A stretch of 64,000 nucleotides of DNA from Thermomicrobiales bacterium (GTDB taxonomy: Bacteria > Chloroflexota > Chloroflexia > Thermomicrobiales > UBA6265), in assembly GCA_019637585.1 (NCBI GenBank), contig JAHBVL010000009.1, forward strand, positions 1 to 64,000. The letters run 5' to 3'. Below the pieces are notes generated by a model. That model did not search any database and had not been told where the DNA came from. It saw only the letters and a program-made list of their open reading frames with translations. Both the position numbers and the translations under genes were made by a program. Shown here piece by piece: positions 55,405-64,000 of this stretch; the first letter of the stretch is position 1; each line of letters opens with the position of its first letter.

Positions 55405-57443
55405 GTATCCTCGGCTTCCGGCGTGGCGGCGTTGTTCGCCGCCGCGTCGGCAATTGCGCCAAATGGCATGACCGGCAGCTCGGCTTGCCAGATTCCATCG
55501 TTCGCAATCCAGTAGACCACCCCCTGCGCCTCGCTGACGAGCAGGTCGGTCATCTCCACGAATCCCTCATGCGCTTCGCTATCCAGCCGGCCATGCTCGT
55601 CGGGGCCGAGCAGGTATGTCGCAACCTCGTCATCCTGGTTTTCCCAGGCGATCAACCGTCCTTCGGCAACGCCCGCATCGGCGATGAAGACGAGCTCGTT
55701 GGAGGTGTCGTAGGCAATTGCCCTGGGGTCGGTGAGGGGAGTTGTCAGGGGGAGGTTGGTCTTGCCCACCACGTAGCCCTCCTTGAGCGCATAGAGATCG
55801 CCATTGGCGTAGAGGACATGAATCTCGCCGTCGATGGCGATGCCGATGGGACCCTCGGGGAGAATCTCGCTGTCCCGCTGCAGCCAGAGCGATGTCTGAC
55901 CCGATTCGGGGTCGATGAGCACGATTTCGGCGCTATCCAGGTCGATGACATACAGGCGACTGCGGAAAACGGAAGCGTCGTTGTCGGCCATCCCAAACCC
56001 GGATGGCCAGCTGGGAAAGACCGAGGCGAACCCGCCAACTGGATCGCCATAGAAGTAGGAGGCGCCCGGCGAGGTCATCGCCAGCGTGGTGATGTCGCCA
56101 CCACCGGCAAAGAGCGAACCGCTCGATTCGGATGGCACCAGGTCCGGCAGCGCGACCAGGCGCCGTTCGTCGACGTCGATCGTGAAAATGTCGCCGGCCA
56201 GGAGATAGATCACGCCGGCGGCCTGAATGAGCGACAGATCGGCATCCCGCAACGACTCCGGAATGATGCCGATGCGGCGAGGATTCTCCAACCGGACGAT
56301 CGAGTTCAGGTAGTCGTTTGCCGCGATGATCTGGAGCCGGAGACTGACCGCTTCCGGTGACTCCGCATCGTCGCCCCCTTCCCGGTCGAGCAGGGTGTGG
56401 GCGCCGGGAAGAAGCGCGTTGACCAGGTCGGTGTCTTCCGCGGCAATCGCATCGGCAATGGCCAGACTGTATTCACCGGGCGACGCGCTCTCGGGATAGA
56501 TCCGCTCCGGCCGGTTGGTGATGGCGAAATAGGCGCCGACCGCAAAGAGCAGCAATGCCGCAACGAGCAATGCCAGCATCCGTGCTGGCGGCACGCCGCG
56601 AGGGAGTCTCGATCGCAGTGCGCTGGGCGTACCGCCGCGGCTGGTCGACCGATACCGGTGCAGCGCGTCCGAACCGGGTGGACGCTGCAGGAGTTTGGGG
56701 CCTCCCGAGGACTGGCTGGTCCACGAACTCTGCACCCGGGTCTGCATTTGAGCAGCGGCTTGTACCTGCTCTGCCGGCACTGGTGGAAGAGGCTGGGACG
56801 GATCGAGCGCGATTTCAGGATCGGGCGGAGGTGGTTCGTCGGTCACCTCCAGCCAGATGAACGATCCCGATGGTCCCGCCGCCTGTTCCAGCGACTCAGC
56901 GCTGTCGAAATCGGCGTCCGCCGATTCCCCGACTGCGGCCAGCAGCGCGAGGCGATCCCCTGGACCGAGTGTCGATTCCATGATGCGCGGACCAGTCTCG
57001 GTCGCCGTGGATTCGGAGGGGGGAAGATGTGTGGCCTCCCCATCCTGGTAGAGCATGGCTCGGCATGGGTCGGTGACGGCCAGGAAGAGGTGGTCGTCGT
57101 CGAGAACGGCCGCCGCGATGCCAATCGACGCCCCACCTGATCTGGCGCCGGTATCTTCCTCGATCTTCGTCCGAATGGCGTCGATGGCTTGCATGAGCGC
57201 CTGCGCCGGCTCGGCCAGCGACGCGCGGAAAAAGGTCGCAGCCAGCTCTTCGAGGAGGGCATCGGCGTTGATGTGCTGGTGATTGTGAGATGCGCTGATG
57301 GCGGTCACCCCCATCATGCGCCGGTTGCCCCATCCCTCCTGGCGGTCGACCATGCCGGAGGTGAATACGGGCGGCATGTCACGACGCTCGCTCTCGGGCG
57401 TCGATGACGGTGATGGCGTTTGCGGGGAATCGTCCGCCTGCAT
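55401..57443 (-). CDS. PP2C-like domain, one membrane segment, beta-propeller-like extracellular part
   Basis: 680 residues. The N-terminal 190 residues resemble a PP2C-type phosphatase fold (IGIAAAVLDDDHLFLAVTDPCRAMLYQDGEATHL; GDRLALLAAVGES), but the usual metal-binding DGxGGH motif is not seen. A Pro-rich linker and basic stretch (SALRSRLPRG) precede one membrane helix (MLALLVAALLLFAVGAYFAIT, about 288-308). The outer 370 residues repeat strands like LYVIDLDSAEIVLIDPES and GEIHVLYANGDLYALKEG, as in a beta-propeller. Likely a signalling or sensor protein with a degenerate phosphatase; the start is uncertain because no strong ribosome site is seen. Confidence 0.75.
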   Translation of the reverse strand: MQADDSPQTPSPSSTPESERRDMPPVFTSGMVDRQEGWGNRRMMGVTAISASHNHQHINADALLEELAATFFRASLAEPAQALMQAIDAIRTKIEEDTGARSGGASIGIAAAVLDDDHLFLAVTDPCRAMLYQDGEATHLPPSESTATETGPRIMESTLGPGDRLALLAAVGESADADFDSAESLEQAAGPSGSFIWLEVTDEPPPPDPEIALDPSQPLPPVPAEQVQAAAQMQTRVQSSWTSQSSGGPKLLQRPPGSDALHRYRSTSRGGTPSALRSRLPRGVPPARMLALLVAALLLFAVGAYFAITNRPERIYPESASPGEYSLAIADAIAAEDTDLVNALLPGAHTLLDREGGDDAESPEAVSLRLQIIAANDYLNSIVRLENPRRIGIIPESLRDADLSLIQAAGVIYLLAGDIFTIDVDERRLVALPDLVPSESSGSLFAGGGDITTLAMTSPGASYFYGDPVGGFASVFPSWPSGFGMADNDASVFRSRLYVIDLDSAEIVLIDPESGQTSLWLQRDSEILPEGPIGIAIDGEIHVLYANGDLYALKEGYVVGKTNLPLTTPLTDPRAIAYDTSNELVFIADAGVAEGRLIAWENQDDEVATYLLGPDEHGRLDSEAHEGFVEMTDLLVSEAQGVVYWIANDGIWQAELPVMPFGAIADAAANNAATPEAEDT

Positions 57444-57559
57444 CTGCTGAACCGGGCGAAGGAGGAAAGGGACTGTTGACTGCCGTCATCGCGAGCACCG
57501 GCAGTAGTTGAGCAAGCTCACTGGCAGTATAGCCGCCCCCGGAGAGGGGAGTCACTTCG

Positions 57560-58261
57560 ATGCGGACCGAACCGGGCCCGGCATGCGAAACTGACGGCAT
57601 GATCGATCAGTCGTCTGCATCACCAACACCTGAAATCTCCGGCAACTGGGCGCGTGTGGCCAGAGTCGCTGTGCTCCTCTCCGGTTCGGGGCGGACGCTG
57701 GAGAATCTCCTCGGCGCCGCTCATCGGGGCATCCTTGACTGCGAGTTCGTCGCGGTCGTCAGCTCGAAACCCGACGTGCGTGGGCTGGCGATTGCCCAGG
57801 ACGCGGAGATCCCGGCATTTGTCGTCCAGCGCCGTGACTTTCTCTCGGATGAGGCATACACCGAAGAGGTCGAAGCGGTGCTGGCCCCGTTTTCACCCGA
57901 TCTGATTCTGCTCGCCGGTTTTCTGCGCAAGCTGGTGATTGGCGACAAATGGGCGGGACGCGTTCTGAACATTCATCCGGCGCTGCTGCCGGAGATGGCG
58001 GCTGCGGCTGGCAAGGGATTCTACGGGGACAAAGTCCATGCCGAGGTGCTGCGTCGCGGCGTGTCGGAATCGGGAGCCACGGTCCACGTTGTGGACAACG
58101 GCTACGATACCGGCCCGGTGGTTGACCGGGTTGCCGTGCCGGTGCTGGGAGGGGATACGGTGAGGTCACTTGCCGACCGCGTGTTCGCCGCGGAATGCGA
58201 TCTCTACCCCCGTGCCGTCAACGAATACATCAGAAAACACTGCGATTGGCTGCTGGTTTGA
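57560..58261 (+). CDS. purN: Phosphoribosylglycinamide formyltransferase
   Basis: Formylates GAR with 10-formyl-THF in purine synthesis (233 residues). RVAVLLSGSGRTLENLL (GAR phosphate loop), VVSSKPDVRGL, ILLAGFLRKL, catalytic NIHPALLPEM (N-x-H), GKGFYGDKVHAEVLRRGVSESGATVHVVDNGYDTGPVV. ATG 57560 has GAGAGGGGAG upstream; it adds an N-terminal tail of about 33 residues beyond the usual start. Confidence 0.94.
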   Translation: MRTEPGPACETDGMIDQSSASPTPEISGNWARVARVAVLLSGSGRTLENLLGAAHRGILDCEFVAVVSSKPDVRGLAIAQDAEIPAFVVQRRDFLSDEAYTEEVEAVLAPFSPDLILLAGFLRKLVIGDKWAGRVLNIHPALLPEMAAAAGKGFYGDKVHAEVLRRGVSESGATVHVVDNGYDTGPVVDRVAVPVLGGDTVRSLADRVFAAECDLYPRAVNEYIRKHCDWLLV

Positions 58262-58305
58262 CAGAAATCGCGTACATACGCAGAAAAATCACCGGTCAAA
58301 GCGTC

Positions 58306-58363
58306 TTGACACCTTGACACCATACGCTGTGCAGGATGATGATACAAGCGAGTTTGACTCGCT
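58306..58363. promoter_or_regulatory. Doubled TTGACACC and 7-bp palindrome upstream of a membrane protein
   Basis: TTGACACC occurs twice in tandem (TTGACA at 58306 and 58314), either a -35 element with a duplicate. A palindrome AGCGAGT-TTG-ACTCGCT (58347-58363) follows. No good -10 is found at standard spacing, so the promoter call is tentative. The gene starts at 58495. Confidence 0.45.
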
Positions 58364-58494
58364 AAGTACTGACACTGTTTGCCCGGCGGGCCGGGGTGCC
58401 AGTTCTCGCGAGCAGGCTGGTGACCGTAATGCTGACGGCGGACGGCGCCAAATGCAGGTCGGTGTGGGCAGGCGTGGGGAGTGGAGGTTCGTCT

Positions 58495-59136
58495 ATGGAT
58501 ATTCTCGTTGGTCTTCTGATGCTCTTGGCAGGAGCGACGCTCCTGCTGTCGGGGCTGAGGGTTTTTGCCATCATGCTCCCGATTCTCGGGTTCATGGCCG
58601 GTATCTCGCTCGGTCTGGCCATCATGTACTGGGCGTTCGATGAGGGCATTCTGTCGACGGCCGCGGGGCTCGTCGTCGGCATCATCCTCGGCATCGTCTT
58701 TGCCGTGCTGTCGTATCTCTTCTGGTATGTCGCGGTGGTGATGGGCGGCGCGATGATCGGCGCCTCACTGGGCGCTGGTTTGATGAACCTGTTCGGTGTC
58801 AACACGAACTGGGTCATCGCCGTCGCGGCGATCGTTGGCGGCATCCTGGCGGCGTTCCTCACGATCGCGCTCGATCTTCCCATCTACTGGGTTGTCGTCG
58901 TGACCGCGTTCAACGGCGCTGCATGGGTTATCGCCGGCGTGCTGTTGATCTTCGACAAGCTCGAGCGCAGCGAGCTCGGTTATGGCACTGTCTGGGCCAT
59001 CATCGACGAGAGCCCGTGGTGGCTGATCGCATGGGCCGTGCTGGCAGCGGTTGGTGTTGGCGCTCAGCTCACGCAGATTGCCCGCGTGGTTCTGCCCTCT
59101 GATCCGTGGACGAAGACCCCGGCGCCGCAGATGTAG
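58495..59136 (+). CDS. DUF4203/TMEM198-like membrane protein
   Basis: 213 residues with about seven transmembrane segments (DILVGLLMLLAGATLLLSGL, FAIMLPILGFMAGISLGLAIM, GLVVGIILGIVFAVLSYLFWY and others) and Gly-rich GGAMIGASLGAGL. The pattern resembles the DUF4203/TM7S3-TM198 family, whose bacterial role is unknown. ATG 58495 follows GGAGG; the longer upstream frame lacks hydrophobic character. The TAG stop opens GGCAAAG-type units. Confidence 0.8.
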   Translation: MDILVGLLMLLAGATLLLSGLRVFAIMLPILGFMAGISLGLAIMYWAFDEGILSTAAGLVVGIILGIVFAVLSYLFWYVAVVMGGAMIGASLGAGLMNLFGVNTNWVIAVAAIVGGILAAFLTIALDLPIYWVVVVTAFNGAAWVIAGVLLIFDKLERSELGYGTVWAIIDESPWWLIAWAVLAAVGVGAQLTQIARVVLPSDPWTKTPAPQM

Positions 59137-59297
59137 GCAGGGGCCTTTGGCAAAGGGTAAAAGGCAATAGGCAAAGGAATGAGGGCTGTCGCATGACAGC
59201 CCTCATTTTCGTCGATAGTTGGGGCGGGCCACAGGTGCCCGAACTACGTTTCCCAGTGCCCAGTGCCCAGTGCCCAGTGCCCAGTGCCCTTTTCCTA
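59134..59297. repeat. Two stop-anchored heptamer tracts plus family C copy
   Basis: The TAG of the membrane protein (59134-59136) begins GGCAAAGG-type units. From the other side, the TAG of the minus-strand gene (59295-59297) is followed on its strand by GGAAAAGGGCACT and repeated GGGCACT heptamers (59253-59290). Between them lies an inverted family C copy (59225-59247). Two convergent genes therefore each end in their own tract. Confidence 0.85.
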
Positions 59298-60653
59298 CGA
59301 CACCCAATACCAATTGGCAAACTGGGCCGTCAGGAGAATGAGAAAGACCGTCGAAATCGCCAGAACGGGTAGGCGCAACCATCTCGGTTTGAGCAGGAGG
59401 GCAATCACCACGAAGAGGGGGAAGAGAGTCAATCCGAAACGGGGCATGCTCATCAGTGGATGCACGGTCGAGGGGCTGAAGAGCGGGATGACTAATCCGG
59501 GAATCAGATACGCGGACTGATAGAGGGGCAGCATTCGGAGTCCGACGACCGCCAGACCGATGAAGAGAACGGTCATCGCCAGCTCGAGCGTATCACTGTT
59601 GGCCGCTGCCAACCGGAACGCCGGATCGCTCAGCGTTTCCCAACGAGGATTCTCGTTGAGCTGCCGCAGCCAGCTCCAGTCAGCGCCATCCACCTGCCAC
59701 ACATTCGTTTGCCCATACTGGGTCAATGTCAGCTCGCAGCCGCTCACGGCGCACTTCATCGTTTCCCAGGGCCAGGCAAATGTACGGTTCCATTGATTCT
59801 GCACGTCGATGAACTGGCGCCACGACCCTTGCTTGTCCTCCAGGTGCCAGCCAAAAAAGAGTGGCCCCAGCGCGGGCATGCCCACGGCGATGATCTTCGG
59901 AAAGAGATTGCGGAGGTAGAAGCCATACTGCTGGATGAAGAGCACCAGGAGCGGCAATCCCAGAAACACGCCATATGACCGGGTCAGCGATGCCAGCAGA
60001 CCAAGGACTCCGGCGATCCACCATCGTTGGATCCTTGCCGCGTAGAGCGAACCAGCGGCGAACATCAGAAAGACCGACTCGGTGTAGACCGCCGAAAAGA
60101 AAAGGGCTGTGGGGAAGAGCGCCAGCACCCAAAGCGACCGCCGGGCGATAGTCTGTCCGAAGTCGAGACTCAGCAAGCGATAGAGAACGATCAGGGCAAC
60201 GGCGAACGCCAGATTGGCGATCAGATACCCGGACGTTTCTTCTGGCAAGCCGGTGATTCGGGAAAGTCCGCGCATCGACACCGGCAATGCCGGCCAGAAG
60301 GCCGCCACGGCATCGTCATAGGCATAGCCTTCGATGGCGATCAGCCGGTACCAGAGTCCGTCCCAGAGGCGTAGCGGTTCGACAATCTGCGCCTGCCACC
60401 CTGAGAGGGGTGGCGCATCGGTGCCATATGGCGGCGAACCGCTGTTCATCGTGCCGTAACGGTAGGCGAGGAATGCCGCGGCATTGACGATGACGAAGTG
60501 TACGAGCCAGACGAAGAGCGGAAAGCCCCACGGCTTGGCCAGCTTCGTTCTCGCTGTCGCCGCGGCTCGTGGTGTGGACCGCGGCTGGGTCGAGATCGGG
60601 AGCGTGTCGTCGGCGTCGAATGATGCTGAAATGGGTCGTACAGAAGCAGACAT
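59295..60653 (-). CDS. PIG-V-like integral membrane glycosyltransferase
   Basis: 452 residues, around ten membrane segments. The N-terminal extracellular loop WDGLWYRLIAIEGYAYDDAVAAFWPALPV matches the GT-C/PIG-V-type mannosyltransferase catalytic region (RWDG-like motif before the Ala/Phe-Pro loop), followed by ALFPTALFFSAVYTESVFLMFAAGSLYAAR and SLTRSYGVFLGLPLL. Likely transfers a sugar from a lipid-linked donor to a surface glycan; the acceptor is unknown. The stop precedes a GGGCACT heptamer tract. Confidence 0.8.
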   Translation of the reverse strand: MSASVRPISASFDADDTLPISTQPRSTPRAAATARTKLAKPWGFPLFVWLVHFVIVNAAAFLAYRYGTMNSGSPPYGTDAPPLSGWQAQIVEPLRLWDGLWYRLIAIEGYAYDDAVAAFWPALPVSMRGLSRITGLPEETSGYLIANLAFAVALIVLYRLLSLDFGQTIARRSLWVLALFPTALFFSAVYTESVFLMFAAGSLYAARIQRWWIAGVLGLLASLTRSYGVFLGLPLLVLFIQQYGFYLRNLFPKIIAVGMPALGPLFFGWHLEDKQGSWRQFIDVQNQWNRTFAWPWETMKCAVSGCELTLTQYGQTNVWQVDGADWSWLRQLNENPRWETLSDPAFRLAAANSDTLELAMTVLFIGLAVVGLRMLPLYQSAYLIPGLVIPLFSPSTVHPLMSMPRFGLTLFPLFVVIALLLKPRWLRLPVLAISTVFLILLTAQFANWYWVS

Positions 60654-60806
60654 GGGCTAAAGCATAGGTTGGTCAGTGGGCAATTGCGAAACCGGATGGT
60701 GATTGTGAACGGCGGGTGATGCGAGTCTGGTCGATCGATCATCGATGTTAGGATGATCGCAGGAATTCTGATCCCTGACAGGTATACGACGAACAAGGAG
60801 AAGCCG

Positions 60807-61433
60807 ATGAGCAGTCATCAGATTTCGATTGGCGCCGATGTTCGCACATCCGATGGTGAATCGATCGGCAAGGTGACGAGACTGGTGGTCACGCCGGACG
60901 ATCACAAGCTGACCGGATTCGTCGCGGACCGGGGAATCATGGATAGCGGCCGTGTCGTCGATCTGACCGAAGTGGCGACGGCGAGCGAGCATCTCATCAC
61001 GCTCACGATCTCCAGTGCCGACGCCGAGGACCTGGCCGGTTTCGCCGAACACTCGTTTATCAATGTCACCGGCTCGCAGGATTCCTGGATCAAGCTGGGG
61101 CCGTCCACGGGAGATGTTCCCGGGACGGGTGGGGGATCGATCTTCCAGACACCGTTGCCGGTCAATGCCGAAATGCGATCGATCGGCGCGCTCGAAGGTT
61201 CCGAGGTGGCGCTGGGTCATGGCACCGACGTCGTCGACAAGATCGGCAAGAAGATCGGCGAAGTCGACGAGGTCCGCATCGGAGAGGACGGCAGCATCGC
61301 CGGATTCGTCGTCCGGCAGGGGCTGGTCTTTCATCACGATGTCTACGTGCCGATTGGGTGGGTGGCCGGCGTCACCCACGAGCATGTGCGCCTTAACGTC
61401 CTGAAGGACGAAGTCGAGGCATCCAAAGCATAG
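60807..61433 (+). CDS. PRC-barrel / DUF2171-like domain protein
   Basis: 208 residues with an N-terminal PRC-barrel (IGADVRTSDGESIGKVTRLVVTPDDHKLTGFVADRG) and a C-terminal beta-rich domain (VVDKIGKKIGEVDEVRIGEDGSIAGFVVRQG) of similar pattern, like the DUF2171/PRC proteins of stress operons. AAGGAGAAGCCG precedes ATG 60807. It may bind RNA or a membrane/protein partner; function unknown. Confidence 0.85.
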   Translation: MSSHQISIGADVRTSDGESIGKVTRLVVTPDDHKLTGFVADRGIMDSGRVVDLTEVATASEHLITLTISSADAEDLAGFAEHSFINVTGSQDSWIKLGPSTGDVPGTGGGSIFQTPLPVNAEMRSIGALEGSEVALGHGTDVVDKIGKKIGEVDEVRIGEDGSIAGFVVRQGLVFHHDVYVPIGWVAGVTHEHVRLNVLKDEVEASKA

Positions 61434-61456
61434 GCGTGTATCCACGCCGCGATCGG

Positions 61457-61581
61457 TGTCGCGGCAACGCAGGCGTTGCCCCGGCGGCGTGGACGGGCGA
61501 GGCAGGCCTCGCCGCTACACATGCCGCGATCGGCGCAACGGCCAACGCCGCCGTAGATGTAGCGGCAACGCCTGCGTTGCC
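61457..61581. repeat. Family B element plus half element
   Basis: A full element 61457-61519 (TGTCGCGGC...GCCGCTACA), then at 61558-61581 a second left arm TGTAGCGGCAACGCCTGCGT ending in TTGC, with no right arm. They lie between the PRC protein and the aminotransferase on the same strand. Confidence 0.85.
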
Positions 61582-61619
61582 CAATCGTCGCCGGCAGACC
61601 GACAGGAGATGAGGAAACC

Positions 61620-62981
61620 GTGACACGAACAGGACTCTCGACCGAACAGCTCGTTCAGACAGCGATGGATCACTGCATCTTTCCGCTGGCTCAGATGGAG
61701 GAGGTTCGGGCGAAGGGGCCGACGATCTTCGTCGAAGCCGAAGGAGCGCACGTGACCGATGTGCGAGGGCGGACCTATCTCGACATGATGGGCACGCATA
61801 CCCGGGCGAATTCACTGGGATACGGAAACCAGGAGATCGCCCAGGCCATCTACGAACAGCTCGCGACGCTCCACTATGTCGGTACCGCGGACAATCTCTC
61901 CGAACCGGTGATCGAGCTGTCGGCGAAGATCGCGTCGCTGGCGCCGGGTGATCTCTCCCGGGTGACCTATGTCAGTGGTGGGTCGGAAGCGGTGGAAACC
62001 GCGATCAAGATCGCCAGGCAATATCACCTCAACGCTGGCCGCAAACCGCGCGCATACAAGATCATTTCGCGCTGGAATGCCTATCACGGCGCCACGATGG
62101 GCGCGCTTGCCGCCACCGACTGGCTCGGCACCCGGCATGTTTCCGAACCAGGGATGACGGGCTATTCCTTCATTCCCGCGCCGACGCACTATCGCAATCC
62201 ATTCGGGATGGATGACGCCACGTATGAGGCATTCTGCGCCGACTATCTGGAGCAGCAGATTCTGCACGAGGGGCCGGAGTTGGTGGCCGCGTTCATCGCC
62301 GAGCCGATCATGCAGCAGCATGGCGTCCAGATGCCCTCGCCGTCGTATTTCAAACGGGTTCGGGAGATTTGCACGAAGTACGACGTGCTGCTCATCGCCG
62401 ATGAGGTGATTACCGGGTTCGGGCGGACTGGCGCCTGGTTTGCGTCCTATCACCTCGATCTCGAACCAGACATCATGACCATGGCCAAAGCGTTGACCGC
62501 CGGCTATATGCCGATGGGCGGGGTGATCACGACTGCGGCAATTGCCGACGCCATGCCGGTCTTCCGCCACGTCCATACCTTCAGTGGACATGCGGCGGCC
62601 GCAGCGGCGGCATTGACGGTCATCGGCATCAAAGAGCGGGATGGGCTGGTCGACAAAGCCAAGCGGGACGGGGAGTACCTGCATGCCGCGCTGCGGGAAG
62701 TGCTGATCGACAAGCCGATCGTCGGCGATGTGCGTGGCATCGGCATGTGGCACGCCGTCGACTTCACGGGGGACAAGGAGTCAAGGGAGCGATTGCCAGT
62801 CGATCGGACGAAAGCCATCGTCGCCAAGATGCGGGAGAAGGGCGTCATCGTTTCGGCTATCGGAACGACCGCGTTCGAAATGGCTCCGCCCCTGATCTGC
62901 ACGCGGCCCGATTTCGACCGGACGGTTCAGGTCGCGGCCGAAGCAATCGACGAAGTTGCTGCCGAGATGGGACTGGCATAG
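61620..62981 (+). CDS. Class III (omega) aminotransferase
   Basis: 453-residue PLP enzyme. VTYVSGGSEAVETAIKIARQYHLNAG, WNAYHGATMGALAATDW, EPIMQQHGVQMPSPSYFK, IADEVITGFGRTGAW and the PLP lysine in TMAKALTAGYMPMGGV (about 290) are intact. GTG 61620 has ACAGGAGATGAGG upstream. Substrate likely an omega-amino acid or diamine; adjacent genes give no clue. Confidence 0.92.
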   Translation: MTRTGLSTEQLVQTAMDHCIFPLAQMEEVRAKGPTIFVEAEGAHVTDVRGRTYLDMMGTHTRANSLGYGNQEIAQAIYEQLATLHYVGTADNLSEPVIELSAKIASLAPGDLSRVTYVSGGSEAVETAIKIARQYHLNAGRKPRAYKIISRWNAYHGATMGALAATDWLGTRHVSEPGMTGYSFIPAPTHYRNPFGMDDATYEAFCADYLEQQILHEGPELVAAFIAEPIMQQHGVQMPSPSYFKRVREICTKYDVLLIADEVITGFGRTGAWFASYHLDLEPDIMTMAKALTAGYMPMGGVITTAAIADAMPVFRHVHTFSGHAAAAAAALTVIGIKERDGLVDKAKRDGEYLHAALREVLIDKPIVGDVRGIGMWHAVDFTGDKESRERLPVDRTKAIVAKMREKGVIVSAIGTTAFEMAPPLICTRPDFDRTVQVAAEAIDEVAAEMGLA

Positions 62982-63101
62982 CGCGACAGCGTCATTCCGA
63001 GCGGGGCCGAGGAATCTCTCCGTGATCGCACGCGTGATTGTCCAGCACAACCAGCGCGGTGGTCGACGAGAGATGTCTCCGCTTCGGTCGACATGACGCG
63101 G

Positions 63102-64000
63102 TCACAACTCCTCGGGAAGCGAGACACCGGTCAGCTGCTCCAGCTGGCTGATGCCTTCCGCAGTCTCCCGAACGCGCCAGACTTCGTCCACGGCGGCGCT
63201 GGTTTGCACGTCTTCGACGTGGCTGATGACGAAGAGCTGCTTGAATACGCCTGACTCCGCGATCAGTTTCTGCAGGGTCTCCATCAGGTTTTCGCGGCGC
63301 ACCCTGTCCAGAGAACCGAAGACTTCGTCGAGCACGACAAACTGGGGCGGCGTGGCCGACTGCCCACCGATGAACTGGGAAAGCGCCAGCCGGGCGCAAA
63401 GCGCGATGACATCCCTTTCGCCTCCCGAGAACTGGCTCAGTGGGAAGGAATCGTCCTCGCCATCGAAGACCTCGATGCCGAAGTCTTCGGTGAATTCGAT
63501 CCGGTCGTACTTGCCTTCGGTGACCGACGCCACCAACTGACTGGTGATCTCGGCGATGGCCGGCGTCACCGTCCGGGCGACGTATTGCTCGAACCGGGAG
63601 AACTCCCGGTACATCCGGTCGAATTCGTCGGCAAGACGCTGGGAGTCGATCGACGCCGACAGCAACCGCTGCAATCGCTTCTCTTCCTGCTCGATGCTCG
63701 CCAGAGAGTTTTCCGCCCGGGCCAGCTCCCGCTCCGCCTGGTTGAGCTCAGCCAGCCCCGATTCATAGCTCGATTGCAGCAACCGTTGCTCGGCGCGAGC
63801 CGCCGCCAGCGCATCCGGCTGGAAGGCCAGCACTTCGATCGCCGCGCGAACGGTCACGATCTGTGCCTCGGTCGACCGAGACTGATTTTCGGCGGTCGCC
63901 AGCGACGCCTCGATCGTCTCCCGTGACGCAACCGTTTTTAGCAGGACATCGATCTTGGCCACCGCATCGCTGGCGATCCGCCACTCGCCGATATCCATCT
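63102..64000 (-). CDS. SbcC/Rad50-like ATPase, C-terminal part (cut by window edge)
   Basis: Only the C-terminal 298 or so residues are present; the gene continues beyond 64000, and the MDIGEWRI at the edge is internal. A coiled coil of about 130 residues is followed by the ABC-type head: VFDGEDDSFPLSQFSGGERDVIALCARLALSQF (signature) and PQFVVLDEVFGSLDRVRRENLMETL (Walker B and D-loop), then VISHVEDVQTS (H-loop). Likely SMC/SbcC family DNA repair ATPase. Confidence 0.85.
   Translation of the reverse strand, partial: MDIGEWRIASDAVAKIDVLLKTVASRETIEASLATAENQSRSTEAQIVTVRAAIEVLAFQPDALAAARAEQRLLQSSYESGLAELNQAERELARAENSLASIEQEEKRLQRLLSASIDSQRLADEFDRMYREFSRFEQYVARTVTPAIAEITSQLVASVTEGKYDRIEFTEDFGIEVFDGEDDSFPLSQFSGGERDVIALCARLALSQFIGGQSATPPQFVVLDEVFGSLDRVRRENLMETLQKLIAESGVFKQLFVISHVEDVQTSAAVDEVWRVRETAEGISQLEQLTGVSLPEEL

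Overview
The window is a high-GC chromosomal segment of about 53 genes. It looks like a Chloroflexota bacterium, probably Thermomicrobia-like. That placement is inference from gene content: Tat-exported ABC binding proteins, class I PEP carboxylase, L,D-transpeptidases with SH3 domains, a PstA/DarA-like protein and a T-box leader. No marker gene here settles it. I see no rRNA, tRNA, insertion sequence, prophage or CRISPR array.

Layout. 0.4-6.7 kb: an L,D-transpeptidase and PEP carboxylase (minus), then a tartrate/D-malate dehydrogenase. 6.7-16.2 kb: a ferric-iron ABC transporter (behind a perfect palindrome) runs by 4-bp overlap into tsaE. It is followed by tsaB, rimI and tsaD (t6A tRNA modification), an inositol-phosphatase-like gene and two small ligand-sensing proteins. 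16.3-25.5 kb: an M20 peptidase, then a carbon-acid block (ThDP enzyme, hydroxypyruvate isomerase, tartronate semialdehyde reductase, RraA-like, HpcH/HpaI aldolase) and a copper amine oxidase. 25.6-35 kb: a Tat-exported Cys-rich protein and a large deacetylase-fold protein, divergent from a peptide-type ABC transporter and amidohydrolase. 35-49.7 kb: thiL with a glycosyltransferase, a Ski2-like helicase, an MNT/HepT pair, dapAB behind a lysine-type T-box, parA-guaB-aminotransferase, a second L,D-transpeptidase and pyrF. 50-64 kb: threonine dehydratase coupled to a TPR protein, a threonine synthase-like enzyme, ferredoxin, a PP2C-like membrane protein, purN, membrane proteins, a class III aminotransferase and the C-terminal end of an SbcC-like ATPase cut by the window edge.

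The strongest regulatory signal is upstream of dapA. It has a sigma70-type promoter, a Stem I with specifier AAG (Lys), the conserved T-box sequence, an intrinsic terminator, then a 19-codon ORF with a strong ribosome binding site and two more hairpins before dapA.

The most unusual global feature is the intergenic DNA. At least five palindromic repeat families recur, two of them as tandem arrays with 70-73 or about 103 bp periods. There are also many 7-8 bp tandem tracts of unrelated sequence. Most of these tracts begin exactly at, or contain, a gene's TAG stop codon. Repeats also supply the stop codons of dapB and the threonine synthase-like gene.
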